Shown here: positions 54,516-63,574 of the stretch, one piece after another
Layout of the letters: every line of letters starts with the position of its first letter
How positions within the stretch are numbered: position 1 is the stretch's first letter
Assembly: GCA_041660045.1 (NCBI GenBank)
Contig: JBAZXA010000001.1
Span: 434,001 to 498,000 of the forward strand
Reading direction: 5' to 3'
Source of the DNA: WM-3-3 sp041660045
Lineage (GTDB): Bacteria; Pseudomonadota; Gammaproteobacteria; Methylococcales; Methylomonadaceae
Length of the DNA stretch: 64,000 nucleotides
Notes under the pieces: generated by a model
Database searches by the model: none
What the model was told of the DNA's origin: nothing
Seen by the model: only the letters and a program-made list of their open reading frames with translations
Made by a program: the position numbers and the translations under genes

Positions 54516-55736
54516 TTAGCCACCAAAGTCATCAAGCATAATATTCTCAGGCTCGACACCGTTTTCCAGCAACATATTAATGACAGAGGAGTTCATGATT
54601 GGAGGGCCGCACATATAAAACTCACAGTCTTCTGGCGCTGAATGATTTTTTAAGTATTGTTCGTAAACTACATTATGGATAAAACCAGTATAACCTTCCC
54701 AGTTATCCTCAGGTAAAGGATCTGATAAGGCAACATGCCACTCAAAATTATCATTTTCACGGGCTAACATATCAAAATCTTCAACGTAAAACATTTCTCG
54801 TTTACTACGTGCGCCATACCAGAAAGTAATTTTACGTTTTGATTTTAACCGGCGTAATTGGTCAAAAATATGTGAACGCATAGGAGCCATACCTGCACCA
54901 CCACCAATAAAGACCATTTCCGCATCAGTTTCTTTAGCGAAAAACTCACCGTAAGGCCCTGATACGATGCATTTATCACCTGGTTTCAAGCTAAATATAT
55001 AGGATGACATAATCCCAGGAGGTACGCTGTCAGCAGCACCTGGAGGTGGGGTTGCTATACGCACATTTAGCATGATTTCTTTTTCTTCTGGGTAAGAGGC
55101 CATAGAATAAGCACGTAAAGCAGGCTCTTTTACATCAGAAACATAACGCCAAAGATTATATTTATTCCAATCTTCATGGAAGCGGTCTTCTATTAAAAAA
55201 TCGCTATATTTTGCGATATGTTGAGGACATTCAATTTGAATATAACCACCTGCACGGTAGTTGATCGCTTCCCCTGAGGGAAGATCAAGAACCAATTCTT
55301 TAATAAAAGTTGCAACATTGTGGTTGGAACGGACAGTACATTCCCATTTTTTCACCCCAAAAACACTATCCTCAACCTCAATATCCATATTGTTACGGAC
55401 AGTGACTTGGCAAGACAGGCGCTCGCCTTCTGCTGCTTCACGTTTGGTAATATGGGAGGTCTCTGTTGGTAAAATTTCGCCACCACCAGAGTGAACTTTG
55501 ACTTTGCATTGGGCACAAGTTCCACCGCCACCACAAGCAGACGACACAAACAGCCCATTATCGGCCAAAGCAGTCAATAACTTTGAACCCACAGGCACAT
55601 GTATTTTCTTTTCATGGTTGATTATTATTTCAACGTCACCCGCAGCAACTAATTTGCTTTTTGCACCAATAATCACAAACACGAGTGCAATCACGAATGC
55701 CGTAAAAATAATAATGCCTAAGATAATTTCCAGCAT
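54516..55736 (-). CDS. nqrF: Na+-NQR subunit F (NADH dehydrogenase, FAD and 2Fe-2S)
   Basis: NqrF takes electrons from NADH. The 406-aa subunit has an N-terminal membrane helix (about 5-25), a [2Fe-2S] ferredoxin domain with CGGGGTCAQC (about 68-77) plus the distal Cys in LSCQV, the FAD-binding RAYSMAS (about 210-216), the NAD-binding GGGAGMAPMRSHIF, and the C-terminal CGPPIMN and DDFGG. Length matches Vibrio NqrF (about 408). Confidence 0.98.
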   Translation of the reverse strand: MLEIILGIIIFTAFVIALVFVIIGAKSKLVAAGDVEIIINHEKKIHVPVGSKLLTALADNGLFVSSACGGGGTCAQCKVKVHSGGGEILPTETSHITKREAAEGERLSCQVTVRNNMDIEVEDSVFGVKKWECTVRSNHNVATFIKELVLDLPSGEAINYRAGGYIQIECPQHIAKYSDFLIEDRFHEDWNKYNLWRYVSDVKEPALRAYSMASYPEEKEIMLNVRIATPPPGAADSVPPGIMSSYIFSLKPGDKCIVSGPYGEFFAKETDAEMVFIGGGAGMAPMRSHIFDQLRRLKSKRKITFWYGARSKREMFYVEDFDMLARENDNFEWHVALSDPLPEDNWEGYTGFIHNVVYEQYLKNHSAPEDCEFYMCGPPIMNSSVINMLLENGVEPENIMLDDFGG

Positions 55737-55748
55737 TACGATCCCTTC

Positions 55749-56357
55749 CTAAAGTTGAATTCCAGAAAACGCCATGAAGCCAAGAGACATCAGACCCGCT
55801 GTGATGAATGTTATCCCTAAGCCTTGCAAACCATCGGGAATATCGCTGTATTTCAATTTTTCACGGACACCCGCAATAACTGTGATGGCCAATGCCCATC
55901 CTAAGCCACTGCCAACACCATAAGTTACACTTTCACCCAAATTATAATCGCGTTCTATCATAAACAAACTACCGCCTAAGATTGCACAATTAACTGTAAT
56001 TAAAGGTAAAAATATACCGAGAGCTGAATACAATGCAGGAAAAAACTTATCTAAAATCATTTCCAAAATTTGTACCAACGCGGCAATCATGCCGATACAA
56101 CTTAACAACGCTAAAAAACTTAAATCAACACCTGTAATGCCTAACCACGATAAAGCGTCTTCTTTTAGTAAGGCGTGATAAACAATATTATTGGCAGGTA
56201 CGGTAATCGTCTGAACAACCATTACCGCTATACCTAAACCCATCGCGGTTGAGATTTTTTTTGAAACCGCTAAAAATGTACACATGCCCAAAAAGAAGGC
56301 TAATGCCAAATTTTCAATAAAGACAGCTTTTATGAATAAACTTAAGTAAGCTTGCAT
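55749..56357 (-). CDS. nqrE: Na+-NQR subunit E
   Basis: NqrE is a six-helix inner-membrane subunit that with NqrD forms a pseudo-symmetric pair binding the intramembrane iron centre. The 202-aa product has the expected helices and the Cys in NFLGMCTF-type (here FFLGMCTFLAVS, about 22-33) and VNCAILGGSLF (about 120-130). It starts on the last base of nqrD and ends 12 bases before nqrF. Confidence 0.97.
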   Translation of the reverse strand: MQAYLSLFIKAVFIENLALAFFLGMCTFLAVSKKISTAMGLGIAVMVVQTITVPANNIVYHALLKEDALSWLGITGVDLSFLALLSCIGMIAALVQILEMILDKFFPALYSALGIFLPLITVNCAILGGSLFMIERDYNLGESVTYGVGSGLGWALAITVIAGVREKLKYSDIPDGLQGLGITFITAGLMSLGFMAFSGIQL

Positions 56358-57064
56358 TAGTGATGCCCTCCTTCACCGTGCGCAATTGGCATGATTTTAA
56401 AATCCGCCTTTTCGCGCTGATTAGGCTTTATTTGGCGAAACACCCAAATAATTAAACCTATAATAAAAAATGCACTTGGTGGTAACAACATTAAACCGTT
56501 AGGTTCATACCAGCCGCCGTCTTTTGCTAAGGGAAACACTTCAAAACCCAGCAATTTACCAGAACCTAGGGTTTCCCTAAAAAATGCGACAATGACAAGA
56601 ATTAAGCTATAGCCTAAACCGTTACCTATGCCATCCATGAAACTCGCCAAAGGCGGATTCTTCATGGCATAAGCTTCAGCCCGACCCATCACTATGCAAT
56701 TGGTAATAATCAAACCTACGAAAACTGATAATTTTTTACTGACATCATAGGCAAAAGCTTTAAGAATCTGATCTACAACGATAACCAAAGACGCAATGAT
56801 GATCATTTGAACAATAATCCTAATGCTTCCTGGTATATGGTTTCTTATCGCACTGATAGCTGCACTAGAACAGGCGGTCACAGAAGTTAAGGCGACTGCC
56901 ATGATTAGCGATGTTGACATTTGCGAAGTCACCGCTAAAGCAGAGCATATCCCTAAGACCTGTAAAGTGATCGGGTTGTTGTTAACTAGCGGTGTGGTGA
57001 TAACCTTTTTGGTTTCTTCGTTAAAAACTGCGTTTTTTAAATCGTCATTAAATATTGCACTCAT
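56357..57064 (-). CDS. nqrD: Na+-NQR subunit D
   Basis: NqrD is a six-helix membrane subunit paired with NqrE. The protein shows NPITLQVLGICSALAVTSQM (about 29-48), carrying one iron-ligand Cys, and TNCIVMGRAEAYAMKNPP (about 119-136), carrying the other. At 235 aa it is about 25 residues longer than usual, the extra being a charged C-terminal tail that ends in HGEGGHH. It ends on the first base of nqrE. Confidence 0.96.
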   Translation of the reverse strand: MSAIFNDDLKNAVFNEETKKVITTPLVNNNPITLQVLGICSALAVTSQMSTSLIMAVALTSVTACSSAAISAIRNHIPGSIRIIVQMIIIASLVIVVDQILKAFAYDVSKKLSVFVGLIITNCIVMGRAEAYAMKNPPLASFMDGIGNGLGYSLILVIVAFFRETLGSGKLLGFEVFPLAKDGGWYEPNGLMLLPPSAFFIIGLIIWVFRQIKPNQREKADFKIMPIAHGEGGHH

Positions 57065-57068
57065 ATTA

Positions 57069-57917
57069 TTAGCCCTCTTTGCCAGATCGGATTTTCTTCA
57101 AATAGGGTGCAAAACCTTCATCACTCATCCAGTATTTAACTAGGTTTGTTACCCCAACGCTTGTGAGTGTTGCACCAGCTAAGCCATCTACTTGGTATTC
57201 TGAACCCGTCTTAGAATTATCGACTACACCTTTTACTAAGGCCAATACAGGCTCCCCAGTTTGGTTATAGACCTTTTTTCCATCCCATAAAGCACGCCAT
57301 TTAGGGTTGACTACCTCGCCCCCTAAACCTGGTGTTTCTTGCTGATCATAAAAGTTAATACTTTGGACTGTTTGTCCATCATTTGCTAACGCTAAAAAAC
57401 CATATAACGTGGACCATAGGCCATAACCACTAATGGGCAAAATAATTGATTTAATTTCGTTGTCTTTCTTAACTAAATAGACCTTGGCAATTTTGGCTTT
57501 AACCCGTATATGAGCAATGTCTTTAGCACTAGGAATCAAAACATTCTGAGCGGGATCTTTTGCCGCCTTACGTTGGTCATAACTGCTAGCATCTATGCCT
57601 TCAACATATTCGCCCGTTTCTATATCAACCAGTTTTTCTTCTATTTGCTCAGAAAATGCTTGGTCTATATCCGTGTCTTCTTGTAACAAACCTGCGACAT
57701 CAAGAATATTTTTTTTCATGTCAAAAGCTTTGTTATCCACCTGTAAGGGCTTTAAGGCAACTGCTGCTATCGAGACTAATACGGCGCACAACAAGCAAAG
57801 TGATAAGGCTATAGCTATGGTTTTTTCAAGGCTATCGTTACCTAAAGCAAGTACTTTGTCCCGATAGGCAATAAACTTTTCATATTGTTCTGAGTTTTTT
57901 ATGGCATTAGGCAGCAT
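57069..57917 (-). CDS. nqrC: Na+-NQR subunit C (covalent FMN)
   Basis: NqrC carries a covalently bound FMN on its periplasmic domain. The 282-aa subunit has one N-terminal membrane helix (about 33-55) and the flavinylation site DGLAGATLTS (about 243-252), the ApbE recognition pattern with Thr accepting FMN. GLWSTLYGFLAL and the ETPGLGGEV motif are also conserved. The start overlaps the nqrB end by 11 bases. Confidence 0.97.
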   Translation of the reverse strand: MLPNAIKNSEQYEKFIAYRDKVLALGNDSLEKTIAIALSLCLLCAVLVSIAAVALKPLQVDNKAFDMKKNILDVAGLLQEDTDIDQAFSEQIEEKLVDIETGEYVEGIDASSYDQRKAAKDPAQNVLIPSAKDIAHIRVKAKIAKVYLVKKDNEIKSIILPISGYGLWSTLYGFLALANDGQTVQSINFYDQQETPGLGGEVVNPKWRALWDGKKVYNQTGEPVLALVKGVVDNSKTGSEYQVDGLAGATLTSVGVTNLVKYWMSDEGFAPYLKKIRSGKEG

Positions 57918-59109
57918 GACGTTTCATCCTTCTTTTAATGTTTGCCTGAACGACAAAGTAATCAATAATTGGCGCAAACATGTTGGAAAACAAAATCGCC
58001 AACATCATACCTTCAGGAAACGCAGGATTGACGACACGGATAATCACCACCATAAAGCCAATCAAACCACCGTATAACCAACGCCCGGTATCTGTAATAG
58101 CCGCAGAAACGGGGTCAGTAGCCATATAGACGGTACCAAAAGCAAAGCCACCTAGTGTTAAATGCCAATACCAAGGCAGTGAAAACATCGCATTAGTATC
58201 ACTACCAATAAAGTTTAATAAAGTTGAAGTAATCAGCATGCCGATGACAACCCCGGCCATGATTCGGTAAGATGCCACCCGGGTATAAAGTAAAAATGCT
58301 GCACCTAACATAATTGCCAGCGTGGAGGTTTCACCCATTGATCCTGGAATAAACCCTAAAAAGGTTTGTATCCAACTGTAACCGCCTTTAATGGCTTCTA
58401 CACCACCTGCAGAGGCAAGGCTTAATGGTGTTGCAGCAGTAAACCCATCGACCGCGACCCATGCTGAGTCACCGGAAATTGAGGCCGGATAAGCAAAAAA
58501 TAAAAATGCCCGGCCTGTTAAGGCTGGATTGAGGAAGTTTTTACCTGTCCCGCCAAACACTTCCTTACCGATAACAATGCCAAATGAAATCCCCAGTGCA
58601 ACCTGCCATAACGGCATGTCGGGCGGCATAATTAAGGTATACAACATTGAGGAGACTAAAAAGCCTTCGTTAACTTCGTGTCCACGCACTGTTGCAAATA
58701 AGACTTCCCATACCCCGCCGACGGCCAAGGTAACAATATATATAGGGAAAAAATAAAGGGCACCATGAACCAAGCATGAAAGTGGGTTATACGGGTTATA
58801 ACCAAAAAGCATCATTGGTAGGCTGCGCCAGTTATCCACTTTTTCAAGGCCCAAGCTGGCCATGGCCAAATTGGCTTGGTACCCAGTATTTAGCCATGCC
58901 ATTATTATGCAGAAAAAAGTGGCAATAACTACAAATGTCATAGTTCGCTTCAGGTCATTGCCATCACGAATATGGGTTTTTCCGCGAGTTACATCAGCGG
59001 GTGTATAAATAAAAGTATCAACCATCTCATAAAGACCGTAATACTTCTCTAAACGTCCGCCTTTTGTAAAATGTGGCTCTATGCTATCTAACAAATCTCT
59101 AGCCGACAT
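57907..59109 (-). CDS. nqrB: Na+-NQR subunit B (sodium-translocating, covalent FMN)
   Basis: NqrB is the main Na+-translocating subunit and also contacts quinone. The 400-aa protein has about ten membrane helices and the flavinylation site DGFTAATPLS (about 221-230) with Thr as FMN acceptor, plus GGTGKNFLNPALTGRAFLF, cut here as GGTGKNFLNP (about 185-194). It overlaps nqrA by one base and nqrC by 11. Confidence 0.98.
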   Translation of the reverse strand: MSARDLLDSIEPHFTKGGRLEKYYGLYEMVDTFIYTPADVTRGKTHIRDGNDLKRTMTFVVIATFFCIIMAWLNTGYQANLAMASLGLEKVDNWRSLPMMLFGYNPYNPLSCLVHGALYFFPIYIVTLAVGGVWEVLFATVRGHEVNEGFLVSSMLYTLIMPPDMPLWQVALGISFGIVIGKEVFGGTGKNFLNPALTGRAFLFFAYPASISGDSAWVAVDGFTAATPLSLASAGGVEAIKGGYSWIQTFLGFIPGSMGETSTLAIMLGAAFLLYTRVASYRIMAGVVIGMLITSTLLNFIGSDTNAMFSLPWYWHLTLGGFAFGTVYMATDPVSAAITDTGRWLYGGLIGFMVVIIRVVNPAFPEGMMLAILFSNMFAPIIDYFVVQANIKRRMKRHAA

Positions 59110-60461
59110 TATCCTTCCTTCTCAATTTTTGTTAAATTAGCTCTGAGTACCGGTCCGAAATCGTGTTTGCCCGGATCTACAAAAGTAAACAAAGCAACAT
59201 CTTCCTCTTCAAGTTCAAGGCATCCTAACAACTGGGCCTGATCTGTATCACCCACAACCAATGACTTTAATAATGGTGTAGGTAAAATATCCATCGGCAT
59301 AATGGCCTCATAGATACCAACAGGCACAATAGCGCGGTTACTGCCATTTCTATTGGTTGTAAGCGGAAATTTGCGGTCAGTATTACGTTCACGACTTGAT
59401 AAATACACATCCAGGGCGGAATACTTATCTTTACCGGGGACTATCCAGCCAAATAATTCACGAGTACGACCTTCTTCCAACACAGAAAGTTGATTGCTAT
59501 AACAACCTAAATAGGCAGCCCAATCTGACGCCTGGTGGCCATAAAGAATAGAACCTGAAATCACCCTGCTTTCAACATCTTCTAATTCACCAGCCACTAA
59601 ATCATCAACATTAGCACCAATTCTAGTTTTGATTAATCGAGGGTTTTTAACGGTAGGGCCGGCTAAAGCGACAACTTTTTCAACGCTTAGTTTACCTGTG
59701 GTAAATAATGCACCGATTGAAATGACTGCTTGGTAATCTAAATACCAAACAAACTTTTCAATGTTGACGGGGTCAATAAAATGGATATGCGTACCCGGCA
59801 AACCTGCTGGGTGAGGGCCTGAAAATTCCGCTATATCAATGGCACCACCAACGCCAAGCGGTATATCTGCACCAGTGGCCTTACAGACATGGACTTTGCC
59901 ATCTGTTAATTTGGTGATCACACTTAAGCCATTAGTAAAGTCATCTATTTTGGCTTTAATAATAACGGCAGGATCGGCTGCCAGAGGATTTGTATCAATG
60001 GCAGTTACAAAAATTGAACTCGGCTTGCTGCCAACAGCGGGAATTTTTCCATATGGTCTGGCTCTTAAAGTGCTCCATAAACCAGACCTAAGCAAATTTT
60101 CGCAAACTTGTTCCGATGACAAATTAACCAGTTCGGAAGCTGCATATTTCGCAAATGCCTCGGCCTCGTTACCCTTTAATTCTATAACGACGGATTGCAA
60201 AACTCTTTTTGCACCTCGATTTATCGCTTTTATAGTGCCAGCACCAGGGGCTGTAAACAAGCAGCCTGGATTTTTTTTGTCTTCAAAGAGCGCCTGCCCT
60301 AGTTTAACTTTGTCACCCTCACTAACCAACATTGTAGGCTTCATACCTACATAATCAGAACCCAATATAGCAACAGATTTAACTTGATTGCCATCCTCAA
60401 TCTCTTGCCTTGGCTCCCCAGTTATAGGAATATCCAAGCCTTTTTTAATTGTAAATTGCAT
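59109..60461 (-). CDS. nqrA: Na+-NQR subunit A
   Basis: NqrA is the cytoplasmic quinone-associated subunit that begins the nqr operon. I start at the ATG at 60461, which gives MQFTIKKGLDIPITGEP, the conserved opening; the longer open frame adds 13 unsupported residues. The 450-aa product has the GAGTIKAINRGAKR barrel-sandwich stretch (about 72-85) and GLPGTHIHFIDPV (about 234-246), and lacks membrane helices. It opens the nqrABCDEF-apbE-nqrM series. Confidence 0.97.
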   Translation of the reverse strand: MQFTIKKGLDIPITGEPRQEIEDGNQVKSVAILGSDYVGMKPTMLVSEGDKVKLGQALFEDKKNPGCLFTAPGAGTIKAINRGAKRVLQSVVIELKGNEAEAFAKYAASELVNLSSEQVCENLLRSGLWSTLRARPYGKIPAVGSKPSSIFVTAIDTNPLAADPAVIIKAKIDDFTNGLSVITKLTDGKVHVCKATGADIPLGVGGAIDIAEFSGPHPAGLPGTHIHFIDPVNIEKFVWYLDYQAVISIGALFTTGKLSVEKVVALAGPTVKNPRLIKTRIGANVDDLVAGELEDVESRVISGSILYGHQASDWAAYLGCYSNQLSVLEEGRTRELFGWIVPGKDKYSALDVYLSSRERNTDRKFPLTTNRNGSNRAIVPVGIYEAIMPMDILPTPLLKSLVVGDTDQAQLLGCLELEEEDVALFTFVDPGKHDFGPVLRANLTKIEKEG

Positions 60462-60828
60462 AGTTGAAGCCCACTCTCCAGCAAGTTGCGGCGAAAGCAA
60501 TTATTTTAATTAGCAAACTAATTATAATGATGCCTTAAATAACGTAAAACATTGGCATTACACCATAAAAAAGATTACTTCTCAACATGGTACTCCCCGA
60601 GTACATCCGCTTACATCGCTATAGATTATTGAAGATAATAGCCTAGTGCTGTTTCACTTAAGAAATAAATACAGCGTTTACTAATATGAAATAATTAACT
60701 GGAATATTGCCTACTTAAAGTCCTATAGCTAATTTACGATATAGTGCAGCTTAAAATAGGCGCTATGCCAAAATTTCACAGCTTTTGCCACATAAAATTG
60801 TGACTTGGAGAAGAATGGACTAATACGA
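60462..60828. other. Intergenic region upstream of nqrA, downstream of tatD
   Basis: The 367-base gap is AT-rich and non-coding. It carries the nqr promoter candidate (60507-60526) and a small palindrome GTACTC-CCC-GAGTAC at 60590-60604. No terminator with a T-run for the tatD transcript was found, so readthrough into nqr is possible. Confidence 0.45.
60507..60526 (-). promoter_or_regulatory. nqrA promoter -10 with overlapping palindrome
   Basis: On the reverse strand TATAAT (60526-60521) is a perfect -10 box about 60 bases before the nqrA ATG. It overlaps the palindrome TAATTAG-CAAA-CTAATTA (60507-60524), a possible operator. No good -35 box was found at the expected spacing, which could mean activator dependence. 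Confidence 0.4.
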
Positions 60829-61611
60829 TTAATGTAAAGGCTTAAGATTGAACAATCGATAAAAGTTTTCTGCTGAGCTTTCAGCTATTTGATTAACCGA
60901 TACATGACGTAATTCAGCAATGTATTCAGCAACTTGACGGACATATAGCGGATAGTTAGGTTTTCCACGAAAGGGAGCCGGCGCTAAATAAGGTGAGTCA
61001 GTTTCTATTAAAAACCTGTCCATGGGAACTTTTTTGGCAACTTCTTTAATGGCTTTAGCGTTGTTAAAAGTGACTATCCCTGAGAATGAGATATAAAAAT
61101 TCAAATCCAAGGCTTTCTGGGCAAATTCCCAATCCTCAGTAAAACAGTGGATGACACCACCGACTTGCTCAGCAGCTTGTTCTTTTAATATTGCCAAAGT
61201 ATTTTCCTTGGCTTCACGGGTATGGATAATTAGTGGTTTTCTAGTTATTTTAGCCGCGGAAATATGCCGCCTAAAGCGTTCGTGTTGCCATTCCAAACTC
61301 CCCTCAGTCCGGAAATAATCTAGCCCAGTTTCCCCAATTGCGATGACTTTTTCTGCCTGCGCCAATTCCACCAGCTCTTCAGTACTTGGGTCATGACCTT
61401 CGGTAACATTTGGATGCACACCTACAGACAGCGATATATGCGGATAATCTTTGACCAATTCACACATTGCTGGGTAAGATTCCAAATCAATAGCTATGCA
61501 TAACATATGCTGAATTTGCTGACTTTTAGCGGCCTGCATAAAACTGGCAAAATCGCTTTGGTACGGTTTAAGGTCAAGACGGTCAAGATGACAATGGGAG
61601 TCTATAAACAT
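60829..61611 (-). CDS. tatD: TatD-family metal-dependent deoxyribonuclease
   Basis: The 260-aa TIM-barrel hydrolase has the metal ligands of the TatD family: DSHCHLD (4-10), GETGLDYF (about 93-100), HTREAKENT near 131-139, HCFTED (about 155-160) and ETDSPYL (about 203-209). TatD enzymes act as nucleases or D-aminoacyl-tRNA-like hydrolases in the cytosol. In Pseudomonas the equivalent gene lies in the same tatD-pilZ-holB-tmk-mltG order. The gene is preceded by pilZ with one base between. Confidence 0.95.
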   Translation of the reverse strand: MFIDSHCHLDRLDLKPYQSDFASFMQAAKSQQIQHMLCIAIDLESYPAMCELVKDYPHISLSVGVHPNVTEGHDPSTEELVELAQAEKVIAIGETGLDYFRTEGSLEWQHERFRRHISAAKITRKPLIIHTREAKENTLAILKEQAAEQVGGVIHCFTEDWEFAQKALDLNFYISFSGIVTFNNAKAIKEVAKKVPMDRFLIETDSPYLAPAPFRGKPNYPLYVRQVAEYIAELRHVSVNQIAESSAENFYRLFNLKPLH

Positions 61612-61612
61612 A

Positions 61613-61963
61613 TCACATGGTATGGGTTGAGCGGTCGGATTCCAAAGCCCCAGCTAAGTAAGTTTCTATTTTATTACGCACCAAGCCCCCATCTTGTTCA
61701 CCAAACTGCACACCTATGCCTGCAGCCCGATAACCTTCAGATCCAGGCGGTGTTTTCCAAATTATTTTACCGGCGATGGGTAATCGTTCAGTTTCATCCA
61801 TTAAGTTTAGCAGCATAAAGACCTCTTGCCCCATCTCATAATTACGGTTTGTCGGTATGAACAGGCCGCCGTTGGTCACAAATGGCATATAGGCCGCATA
61901 TAATGCCGTTTTTTCTTTAATGGATAAAGATAAAATCCCTTGTCTAGGTGGTGCTTCCGCCAT
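61613..61963 (-). CDS. pilZ: Type IV pilus biogenesis PilZ protein
   Basis: The 116-aa protein resembles the original Pseudomonas PilZ: GILSLSIKEKTALYAAYMPF (9-28), NGGLFIPTNRNYEMGQEVF (31-49), and the GVQFG end. It lacks the RxxxR and (D/N)xSxxG pairs that bind cyclic di-GMP. In Pseudomonas and Xanthomonas this protein interacts with PilB and FimX to drive pilus assembly. It is located between holB (four bases away) and tatD. Confidence 0.94.
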   Translation of the reverse strand: MAEAPPRQGILSLSIKEKTALYAAYMPFVTNGGLFIPTNRNYEMGQEVFMLLNLMDETERLPIAGKIIWKTPPGSEGYRAAGIGVQFGEQDGGLVRNKIETYLAGALESDRSTHTM

Positions 61964-61967
61964 AACC

Positions 61968-62966
61968 TTATTTACCTCTCTTAAACTCCGACCACTGAAT
62001 TAATATTTCTTCATACATGAGTTGTTTATTTAATTGGCTATTAATTCTATCAGAGCACACTAACAACAAATCGTAAAGCTTGAAGATATTTACCAATTCT
62101 AGCTGCTGTGACAATTCTTTCAAGGTCGGCTGTAAATCAGGATTGTACAAATAACGGACATCGATATCAAAATGGCACTTTATCATATCCGCAAGCCAAG
62201 AAGTTATCCAAAACAACAGAGTTTCCTCTGGTAAGTTAAGCCAGCTTTCAGCAATTTTTACGGGATCAGTTGCCTTTTTGCCTACTGCACACCAACTTTC
62301 AAAACATTGTACCCGTAACGCCACACTACCATCCATACTTAGCGTTTTAGCTATCAACGGCGAACCATTTGCTAATGCCAAAAGTACCTGCGCGTCCTGT
62401 TCGGATTGTAACTTAAGCCAGTCTAAACTAACGTCAGCAAGTGGCGTTGCTATAAACAGTTTTTGACAGCGGCTAATTACTGTTGCTGGCAATTTTGCCA
62501 GTTTATCAGTAATTAAGATAAGGATCGTGCGCTCTGTAGGCTCCTCCAAATATTTTAAGAAGGCATTTGCCGCAGCTTTATTCATCTGCTCTGCTGGAGC
62601 TACTATAATGACACGAAAACTGTCATATTGCGGCTTTAAGGACAGTTGTCCAATCAGCTGTCTAATTTGTGCAACCGATATAGGCTTGCCCGTTTCTTCA
62701 GGTTCTACTTGAATCAAATCTGGATGGGTTTCAGACTGGAATAATTGGCAGCTTCGGCAAGCACCACAAGCTAGCCCATCATGCTGAAGTTGGCTGCACA
62801 GTAAGGCTTGGGCAAATTGTTGGGCTAAATAATGCTTGCCCAGACCTTTTTGACCATGGATTAACAACGCTTGAGGTACCCGCTGTTGCTGTAAATACTG
62901 AGCAAGCTCTTCCCAATAGGGTTGTAACCATGGCAATAGTGGTATAGCTAAATTCAACGCAACCAT
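61968..62966 (-). CDS. holB: DNA polymerase III delta-prime subunit HolB
   Basis: HolB is part of the clamp loader. The 332-aa protein has the AAA+ core with an altered P-loop GQKGLGKHYL (about 38-47), zinc-binding cysteines (CSQ...CGACRSC, about 57-73), and sensor-like KYLEEPTERTIL. Like E. coli delta-prime, it lacks the Ser/Thr of the Walker A site. The N-terminus overlaps tmk by 13 bases, and pilZ follows. Confidence 0.94.
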   Translation of the reverse strand: MVALNLAIPLLPWLQPYWEELAQYLQQQRVPQALLIHGQKGLGKHYLAQQFAQALLCSQLQHDGLACGACRSCQLFQSETHPDLIQVEPEETGKPISVAQIRQLIGQLSLKPQYDSFRVIIVAPAEQMNKAAANAFLKYLEEPTERTILILITDKLAKLPATVISRCQKLFIATPLADVSLDWLKLQSEQDAQVLLALANGSPLIAKTLSMDGSVALRVQCFESWCAVGKKATDPVKIAESWLNLPEETLLFWITSWLADMIKCHFDIDVRYLYNPDLQPTLKELSQQLELVNIFKLYDLLLVCSDRINSQLNKQLMYEEILIQWSEFKRGK

Positions 62967-63574
62967 GGTTTAAGCACATCAATAATATTTTGTTGTACAT
63001 CCGCTAATGGAAGGTTGGCTTTAATCAGTTTGATCCGCTCAGGATTGAGTTCAGCTTGTATCAAATAAGCACGTCGGACTTGCTCAAAAAAACTGATTTT
63101 TTCTGATTCAAATCGGTCCAGTTCATGGCGGTGTTTTGCCCTTTCCATACCAACCTCGACAGGGGCATCAAATAGTAAAGTAAGGTCTGGTCGCAAATTG
63201 CCCTGAACTAGATTTTCTAATATTTCAATGGCACTGATGCTTATGTTCCGACCGCCACCCTGATAAGCATAGGTCGCATCCGTAAAGCGGTCGCAAACCA
63301 CCCATAGCCCTTGCGACAATGCCGGTTCAATAACCTCTTTGATATGTTGGGCTCTCGCCGCAAAAATCAATAATAATTCCGCATGGTCGGATAACGCCTC
63401 TGATTGCTTATCTAAGAGTAACAAACGAATTTTTTCAGCTAACTGGGTTCCACCCGGTTCTCGGGTGACCACTACAGGCAATTGGTAGTGCTGCAAATAA
63501 TTTTTAATGAATAATAAATTAGTGCTTTTACCTACGCCTTCGCCACCTTCAAGTGTAATAAACTTACCACGCAT
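62954..63574 (-). CDS. tmk: Thymidylate kinase Tmk
   Basis: Tmk phosphorylates dTMP to dTDP. The 206-aa product has P-loop EGGEGVGKSTN (about 9-19), the DR motif VVCDRFTDATYAYQGGGR (about 91-108), TREPGGT (about 38-44), and the lid segment with arginines. It overlaps holB by 13 bases and starts on the last base of mltG, the usual order. Confidence 0.97.
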   Translation of the reverse strand: MRGKFITLEGGEGVGKSTNLLFIKNYLQHYQLPVVVTREPGGTQLAEKIRLLLLDKQSEALSDHAELLLIFAARAQHIKEVIEPALSQGLWVVCDRFTDATYAYQGGGRNISISAIEILENLVQGNLRPDLTLLFDAPVEVGMERAKHRHELDRFESEKISFFEQVRRAYLIQAELNPERIKLIKANLPLADVQQNIIDVLKPWLR

